Shown: positions 4,924 to 8,764 of the stretch, piece after piece | Layout of the letters: each line of letters begins with the position of its first letter | Numbering within the stretch: position 1 is the stretch's first letter | Origin: Alphaproteobacteria bacterium | GTDB lineage: Bacteria > Pseudomonadota > Alphaproteobacteria > ATCC43930 > CGMCC-115725 | Direction of reading: 5' to 3' | Assembly: GCA_030039775.1 (NCBI GenBank) | Contig: JASHUX010000077.1 | Location: 1 to 8,764 of the forward strand | Length of the DNA stretch: 8,764 nucleotides | Position numbers and translations under genes: made by a program | The notes under the pieces: generated by a model | The model's input: only the letters and a program-made list of their open reading frames with translations | Database searches by the model: none | What the model was told of the DNA's origin: nothing

Positions 4924-6408
4924 ATGGCCGAGCCGATCCGTTTTCCCGACATACCGGTCTATGCGGGCTGGGGCGCACCAGTGCGGCTTGAAAGCGAGCT
5001 GCGCGATCTTGAAGTCGTGCAGGGCAAGGTGCCGGAAGACCTGAACGGCACGCTCTACCGCTGCGGGCCCGATCCGCAATATCCGCCCATGCGCGGCGAC
5101 AGCATCTTCATCGATGGCGAAGGCATCGCGTCGATGTTCCGTTTCGATCACGGCCACGTCGATTTCCGTACACGCTACATCCGCAACGAGCGCTTCACGC
5201 TCCAAGAGAAAGCCCGGCGCTCGCTATTCGGGCGCTACCGCAACCGCTACACCGACGATGCCAGCGTCGCCGGCAAGAATCGCGGCACCGCCAACACCAA
5301 CGCGATTTGGCACGGCGGCAAATTGCTGATCCTCAAAGAGGACTCGCTGCCGTGGGAGGTCGATCCCGACACGCTCGAGACCATCCGCGAGTGGGACTAT
5401 GACGGCGCGGTCAAGGCCGTGAGCATGACCGCGCATCCGAAGCTCGATCTCGACACCGGCGAGCTGCTCACCTTCTCCTACCAGGCCAAGGGCGACGCCA
5501 CGACCGACGTCGCGTTCTACGTCGTCGACAAGCACGGCAAGATCGCGCACGAACTATGGTTCAACGCGCCGTGGGCGCCGATGGTCCACGACTTCGCCGT
5601 CACCGAGACGCACGTCGTGATCCCGTTCTTCCCGTTCGAGACGGATCTCGGCGTCATCAAGGGTGGCGGTCCGTTCTATCAGTGGCATCCCGAGCGCCAG
5701 ACCGTCGTGGCGGTGTTCCCGCGCCGCGGCCGCCCGGACGAGGTGCGCTGGTTCCGCGGCCCGACTACAAGCGCCGGTCACATGATGAACGCGACGATGG
5801 AGGGCTCGAAGCTCCATCTCGATCTCTGTCTCTATCAAGGCAATTGCTTCCCGTTCTTCCCGACCCCGGAGGGCAAGGAGACGGAGCCGGTGCCGCCGTT
5901 CCTGTCGCGCATGACGTTCGACCTTGCCTCGAACAGCGACGGCTACGAAACGAAGCAGCTCTCGCCGATGCCGTGCGAAATGCCGCGCACCGACGACCGC
6001 TATCAAGGCCGCGCCTATCGTCACGGCTACATGATCTGCTTCGGTCCCGATCGCGCGGGCGGCAGCATGCTGGGACACCTCGATCATGCGTCCGGCAAGC
6101 TCAAGCTCTGGAATCCGGAGGAGGCGTCGGGCATCCAGGAACCGTGTTTCGCGCCGCGCCGTCCGGATGCGCCGGAGGGCGACGGCTATCTCCTGGTGCT
6201 GGTCAACCGCATCAAGGAGATGCGCAACGACCTCGCCGTGCTCGACGCGCAGAAGATCGAGGCCGGACCGGTGGCGCTGATCCGGCTGCCCACCCGCGTG
6301 CGGATGACGTTCCACGGCATGTGGGTGCCGGCGCAGGCGCTCGAGACCGGCATCTATCCGGTCACGGCGATGCACGAGGCGGCGGCGCGCGCGGGAGTGC
6401 ATGCATGA
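4924..6408 (+). CDS. Carotenoid-oxygenase-family dioxygenase, lignostilbene-dioxygenase-like
   Basis: A 494-residue non-heme iron dioxygenase of the carotenoid cleavage oxygenase (RPE65) family, which splits a C=C bond with O2 to give two aldehydes or ketones. The four iron-ligand histidines are all present: H171 in TAHPK, H222 in MVHDFAV, H286 in GHMMNATME and H464 in FHGMW. Second-shell glutamates are probably E139 (32 residues before H171, the RPE65 spacing) and E406 in QEPCF. Family signatures DGEGIASMFRF (64-74) and NTNAIWHGGKLLILKED (124-140) are intact. Y105 and K138 lie 33 residues apart, like Tyr101 and Lys134 that bind the substrate phenol in the stilbene-cleaving enzymes NOV1 and LsdA. 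A phenolic stilbene- or phenylpropanoid-type substrate is therefore more likely than a carotenoid. Length is normal for the family and no signal peptide is seen. Its stop overlaps the next ATG (ATGA 6405-6408). Confidence 0.9.
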   Translation: MAEPIRFPDIPVYAGWGAPVRLESELRDLEVVQGKVPEDLNGTLYRCGPDPQYPPMRGDSIFIDGEGIASMFRFDHGHVDFRTRYIRNERFTLQEKARRSLFGRYRNRYTDDASVAGKNRGTANTNAIWHGGKLLILKEDSLPWEVDPDTLETIREWDYDGAVKAVSMTAHPKLDLDTGELLTFSYQAKGDATTDVAFYVVDKHGKIAHELWFNAPWAPMVHDFAVTETHVVIPFFPFETDLGVIKGGGPFYQWHPERQTVVAVFPRRGRPDEVRWFRGPTTSAGHMMNATMEGSKLHLDLCLYQGNCFPFFPTPEGKETEPVPPFLSRMTFDLASNSDGYETKQLSPMPCEMPRTDDRYQGRAYRHGYMICFGPDRAGGSMLGHLDHASGKLKLWNPEEASGIQEPCFAPRRPDAPEGDGYLLVLVNRIKEMRNDLAVLDAQKIEAGPVALIRLPTRVRMTFHGMWVPAQALETGIYPVTAMHEAAARAGVHA

Positions 6409-6935
6409 GCGAAGCCACGCGCAAGCTCTCGACCGAGGACCGGCTCGAAATCCAAGAGCTGTACGCGAAATATTCTTGGGGCATCGATCTTGCCGACGCG
6501 GAGCTCGCGTTGTCGGTGTTCGCCGACGACGCGTGGTTCGACCATCTGTGGCAGGGCCGCGTGCAAGGCCACGCCGCGATCCGCAAGAACCTCGAAGAGC
6601 TGTGGTACAACCGCCAGCATTGGTGGTACGGCCGTCAGCATCTGTTCAATCACTTCATCATGACGCCCACGTCGGATGCCGGCGAGGAGACCGCCCGCGT
6701 CCGCTGTTTCTTCCAAATCATCCAGTTCAATGTCGAATACCGCACCAACTTCGTGTTCGGCATCGGCACGCGCGACGATGTGTGCGTGAAGCGCAACGGC
6801 ATGTGGTTGTTCAAGCAGCTCTACATCAACGCCTGGTCGACGCGCGAAGCCGTGCCGTGGCAAGGCGAAAACTTGCTGACGCCGGGCCCCGCCCCGCGCC
6901 CGCAAACAGCGGCGCCGCCGCGCGCGGCGGAGTAG
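6405..6935 (+). CDS. SnoaL-like (NTF2-fold) protein, probable small enzyme coupled to the dioxygenase
   Basis: A 176-residue protein of the SnoaL-like/NTF2 superfamily. The start is the ATG at 6405, in ATGA overlap with the dioxygenase stop, so the two are made in coupled fashion. An ATG at 6401 is in another frame. The family pattern is clear: LEIQELYAKYSWGIDLAD (14-31), VFADDAWFDH, a GRVQGHAAIRKNL helix, then strands ending GMWLFKQLYINAW. Y23 and D28 with H79 (H-x-x-N) match the positions of the catalytic Asp/His pair in LinA (D25, H73) and of Tyr/Asp/His in the BaiE dehydratase, so it may be an active dehydratase, isomerase or lyase. Residues 67-84 are unusually rich in Trp, Tyr and His (ELWYN-RQHWWYGRQHLFNHF region), suggesting an aromatic pocket. 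The last 20 residues are Pro/Ala-rich and probably disordered. The exact reaction is unknown. Confidence 0.8.
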   Translation: MSEATRKLSTEDRLEIQELYAKYSWGIDLADAELALSVFADDAWFDHLWQGRVQGHAAIRKNLEELWYNRQHWWYGRQHLFNHFIMTPTSDAGEETARVRCFFQIIQFNVEYRTNFVFGIGTRDDVCVKRNGMWLFKQLYINAWSTREAVPWQGENLLTPGPAPRPQTAAPPRAAE

Positions 6936-6941
6936 CGCCTG
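6929..6941 (+). promoter_or_regulatory. Shine-Dalgarno sequence plus CTG codon proposed as start of the DUF3108-like gene
   Basis: GGAG (6929-6932) is six bases before CTG (6939-6941) and overlaps the end of the SnoaL gene, whose TAG is 6933-6935. No ATG or GTG occurs in frame between that stop and the end of the signal peptide. TTG 6972 lacks a Shine-Dalgarno sequence and would cut off most of the hydrophobic segment. CTG is rare as a start codon, so this is an inference. Confidence 0.45.
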
Positions 6942-7736
6942 CGCTTCGTCACTTGGATCGTTACCGCGGCGTTGGTAACGTTGATTTCGGTGGCGCATGC
7001 CGCGCCCGTCGTCGCTTATTACGAAGCGACCTGGGCGTCGCTGCCGGCGGGGCATCTCGTCGCCAGCTTCGACGACGGGCCCGACGGCTTCCATGACATA
7101 CTGACCATGGATACGGTCGGGTTGCCGCAACTGTTGTTGCATTTTCGTGCCCGCGCCGAATCCGCCGGCCGGTTCGGAGCCGACGGCGTCGCGCGGCCGA
7201 GCCGCTATGCCATCGATTACGATTTGCGCAAATATCACAGCCAACGCGTTCGCATCGCGTATGTCGCACGGGACGGCGCGATCGTTTCCGAACGCACGTC
7301 CGACGACACCAACCCGAAACAGATTCTGCCGGAGCGCTTTCGCCGCGACGTCATCGACCCGGTCGCCGCGTTCGCGACGCTACGCCGCTATTTGACCGCG
7401 CACGGGGCTCGGCCCGGAGACCATTTCACGGTTCATGTCTTCGACGACGTGCGCCGCTTCGACATCGCGGCCTCCGTGGTGTCCGTCGGCACGGCCGACA
7501 AGACCGTTCGTGTCCATCTGGATCTGTCCGCGGTCGCCGGCTTCAAGAAACGGGGGGGACCCGACGCCGAGGACGCGCCGCGCCCCCTCGAGGTGTTCTT
7601 CCGCGACGACGGCGCCATGCTGCCGATCCGGCTTGAGGTCGCCGTGGGGTTCCTGCCGCTGGTCGTGCGTTTCGATCACCGCTGCGCCGACGCGGCGCAT
7701 TGTGCGGCGGAAAAAAATCCGGCCGCTACGCGATGA
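6939..7736 (+). CDS. DUF3108-like exported protein of unknown function
   Basis: About 265 residues if begun at CTG 6939. That start gives an n-region MR, the hydrophobic run FVTWIVTAALVTLISV and an AHA site before AP, a well-formed Sec signal peptide, so the protein should be periplasmic. The next start candidate, TTG 6972, would leave only a stub of the hydrophobic segment. The mature protein begins VVAYYEATWASLPAGHLVASF, the Y-x-x-x-W/Y-x-x-L-P-x-G opening of DUF3108 domains, followed by alternating strands. RYAIDYDLRKYHSQRVRIAYV and, at the end, EVFFRDDGAMLPIRLEVAVGFLPLVVRF also fit that beta-rich family, whose members have no established biochemical role. It follows the SnoaL stop directly, in the same reading frame, and may be the third gene of that operon. 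Its last 11 bp overlap the 3' end of the convergent aldehyde dehydrogenase. A run of seven A at 7711-7717 near the end is a possible sequencing-error site, but the frame is intact. Confidence 0.72.
   Translation: MRFVTWIVTAALVTLISVAHAAPVVAYYEATWASLPAGHLVASFDDGPDGFHDILTMDTVGLPQLLLHFRARAESAGRFGADGVARPSRYAIDYDLRKYHSQRVRIAYVARDGAIVSERTSDDTNPKQILPERFRRDVIDPVAAFATLRRYLTAHGARPGDHFTVHVFDDVRRFDIAASVVSVGTADKTVRVHLDLSAVAGFKKRGGPDAEDAPRPLEVFFRDDGAMLPIRLEVAVGFLPLVVRFDHRCADAAHCAAEKNPAATR
6959..6980. repeat. Inverted repeat CGTTACC/GGTAACG inside the signal-peptide coding region
   Basis: CGTTACC (6959-6965) and GGTAACG (6974-6980) form a perfect 7-bp stem with an 8-nt loop that contains TT of the alternative TTG start. 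The GGTAACGTT core also occurs at the palindromic stop junction at 3540-3548. It may be a coincidence, a structure at the gene start, or a binding site. Confidence 0.35.
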
Positions 7737-8764
7737 AGATCGTCTTGATGTTGACGAACTCGCGGATGCCGAAGCCGGACAGTTCGCGGCCGTACCCCGA
7801 CTCCTTGATGCCGCCGAACGGCAGGCGCGGATCGGAGCGCACCGCGTCGTTGACGAACACCGTGCCGCTCTCCATGCGCTCGACGGCGAGCTTCTCCGCG
7901 CGCGCCACGTCCTTGGCGATGATCGCGCCGCCGAGGCCGAACACGCTGTCGTTCGCGGCCGCGATCGCTTGTTCCTCGTTGGCGACGGGAATGATCGCCG
8001 CCACCGGGCCGAACATTTCCTCGTCGTAGGCCGGCATGCCGGGCCTTACGTCGGTCAGCACGGTCGGCGGATAGAACGCGCCCTTGTTGTTGGGAACGTT
8101 GCCGCCGAGCAGGCATCTCGCCCCTTTGGCGATGCTTTGCTGCACCTGGCGGTGGAGATCGTCGCGCAGATCGTGGCGCGCCTGCGGCCCGACCGCGTTG
8201 CTCTCGTCGAGCGGGTCGCCCATCTTGACGGCGCTCATGGCCTTGACGAAGGCGGTCTCGAACCCGGCCTTGGTCCTGCCGGTGACGATGAAGCGCTTCG
8301 CCGCGATGCAGCTCTGGCCCGAATTGACCAGCCTGCCCTTGGTCGAGATCGCCGCCGCGTGCTCAATGTCGGCGTCATCGAGCACGACATAGGCGTCGCT
8401 GCCGCCGAGCTCGAGCACGGTCTTCTTCAGCATGTGCCCCGCCTTGGCGGCGACGGCGCGACCCGCCGCGGTCGAGCCGGTCAGCGTCACGCCGCGCACC
8501 AGCGGATGCTCGATCACCGCGTCCACGGCCTTCGAGCCGATCATCAACGTGCGGAACAGACCGTCGGGGAAACCGGCCTCGACGAAGACCTTTTCGATGA
8601 CCAGCGCGCAGCCCGGCACGTTCGAGGCATGTTTCAGCACCATCGCGTTGCCGGCCATGAGCGCCGGCGCCGCCGCGCGGAAGACCTGCCAGAACGGAAA
8701 GTTCCACGGCATCACCGCGAGGATGACGCCGAGCGGCTGGAACGCGACGTAGCTTTTCTTCGCG
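7726..8764 (-). CDS. Aldehyde dehydrogenase, GabD1/Sad-type succinate-semialdehyde dehydrogenase family, N-terminus outside window
   Basis: The last 346 codons of an NAD(P)-dependent aldehyde dehydrogenase, oxidising an aldehyde to its acid. The frame runs open to the window edge, reading KKSYVAFQPLGVILAVMPWNFPFWQ, so the 5' end (roughly 110 residues) lies beyond 8764. The catalytic Cys is in NSGQSCIAAKR (codon 8310-8308) and the general-base Glu in LELGGSD (codon 8412-8410). Cofactor-site elements MPWNFPFWQ, LKHASN and TGSTAAGR are intact, as are EEMFGP and the end SDPRLPFGGIKESGYGREL. The combination MPWNFPFWQVFR, NSGQSCIAAKR and SDPRLPFGG is typical of the GabD1/Sad subgroup, which accepts succinate semialdehyde and also aromatic or short-chain aldehydes. 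Given the dioxygenase upstream, an aromatic aldehyde substrate is possible but unproven. The stop TAG (7728-7726) lies inside the end of the convergent DUF3108-like gene, an 11-bp overlap. Confidence 0.92.
   Translation of the reverse strand, partial: AKKSYVAFQPLGVILAVMPWNFPFWQVFRAAAPALMAGNAMVLKHASNVPGCALVIEKVFVEAGFPDGLFRTLMIGSKAVDAVIEHPLVRGVTLTGSTAAGRAVAAKAGHMLKKTVLELGGSDAYVVLDDADIEHAAAISTKGRLVNSGQSCIAAKRFIVTGRTKAGFETAFVKAMSAVKMGDPLDESNAVGPQARHDLRDDLHRQVQQSIAKGARCLLGGNVPNNKGAFYPPTVLTDVRPGMPAYDEEMFGPVAAIIPVANEEQAIAAANDSVFGLGGAIIAKDVARAEKLAVERMESGTVFVNDAVRSDPRLPFGGIKESGYGRELSGFGIREFVNIKTIFIA

Noticed and set aside
4598..4978. 126-codon minus-strand reading frame (and a 62-codon one at 4611-4799) in the intergenic region
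   Set aside because: No domain and no clear Shine-Dalgarno sequence. The longer one overlaps the start and ribosome binding site of the dioxygenase on the opposite strand. The SFRNF repetition in the shorter one is explained by the DNA direct repeat.
6972..6974. TTG 6972 as the start of the DUF3108-like gene
   Set aside because: No Shine-Dalgarno sequence, it sits beside a hairpin, and it would truncate the hydrophobic signal segment. It is kept as the alternative to CTG 6939.
7704..7726. Imperfect hairpin GCGGCGG-loop-CCGGCCGC around a run of seven A between the convergent 3' ends, as a terminator
   Set aside because: The stem needs a bulge and the A/T run lies in the loop rather than after the stem, so it does not fit an intrinsic terminator on either strand.
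1..8764. CRISPR array, tRNA/rRNA genes, insertion sequences or phage genes
   Set aside because: No regularly spaced repeats, no cloverleaf-like or rRNA-like sequence, and no transposase, integrase or phage motifs were seen on either strand.

Overview
The window is about 65-70% G+C, gene-dense and full of ATGA-type overlaps. Protein family content (a MetE-like paralogue, an SsuABC/TauABC-type importer, a lignostilbene-dioxygenase-like carotenoid oxygenase, a DUF3108-like exported protein, a GabD1/Sad-type aldehyde dehydrogenase) suggests an alphaproteobacterium, probably of the Bradyrhizobium/Rhodopseudomonas kind. This placement is an inference from codon bias and family content; no rRNA or other marker is present.

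Left block, + strand (1-3544): the 3' end of a cobalamin-independent methionine-synthase-like gene, then after 37 bp a complete ABC importer operon: exported solute-binding protein, two different permeases and an ATPase, joined by gaps of 3-7 bp or a 4-bp overlap. Both permeases carry the same two departures from the classical EAA loop (K for E, R for G), at identical residue numbers. The ATPase gene ends in a strong hairpin and meets, two bases later, a convergent gene. The palindrome GTAACGTTAC holds both stop codons.

Middle (3547-4923): a minus-strand zinc-independent MDR/quinone-oxidoreductase-like gene, then a 417-bp leader region. Part of that region is less G+C-rich than its surroundings and holds small hairpins, an imperfect direct repeat and weak promoter-like sequences. 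A GC hairpin stands just before the strong Shine-Dalgarno sequence of the next gene.

Right block, + strand (4924-7736): a carotenoid-oxygenase-family dioxygenase with all four iron-binding histidines and the Tyr/Lys pair that marks stilbene-cleaving members. It is translationally coupled (ATGA) to a SnoaL-like protein that keeps an Asp/His dyad. A DUF3108-like exported protein follows, whose best supported start is a CTG codon directly after the SnoaL stop. Converging on it, with an 11-bp overlap, is the 3' part of a minus-strand succinate-semialdehyde-dehydrogenase-type aldehyde dehydrogenase that runs off the window.

Working picture (inference): the dioxygenase/SnoaL pair handles a phenolic stilbene- or phenylpropanoid-like compound and releases aromatic aldehydes. 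The nearby oxidoreductase and aldehyde dehydrogenase could act on such products, and the importer may bring in a related small molecule. The substrate of the importer cannot be read from the sequence. The dioxygenase-SnoaL pair is the most interesting candidate system here.
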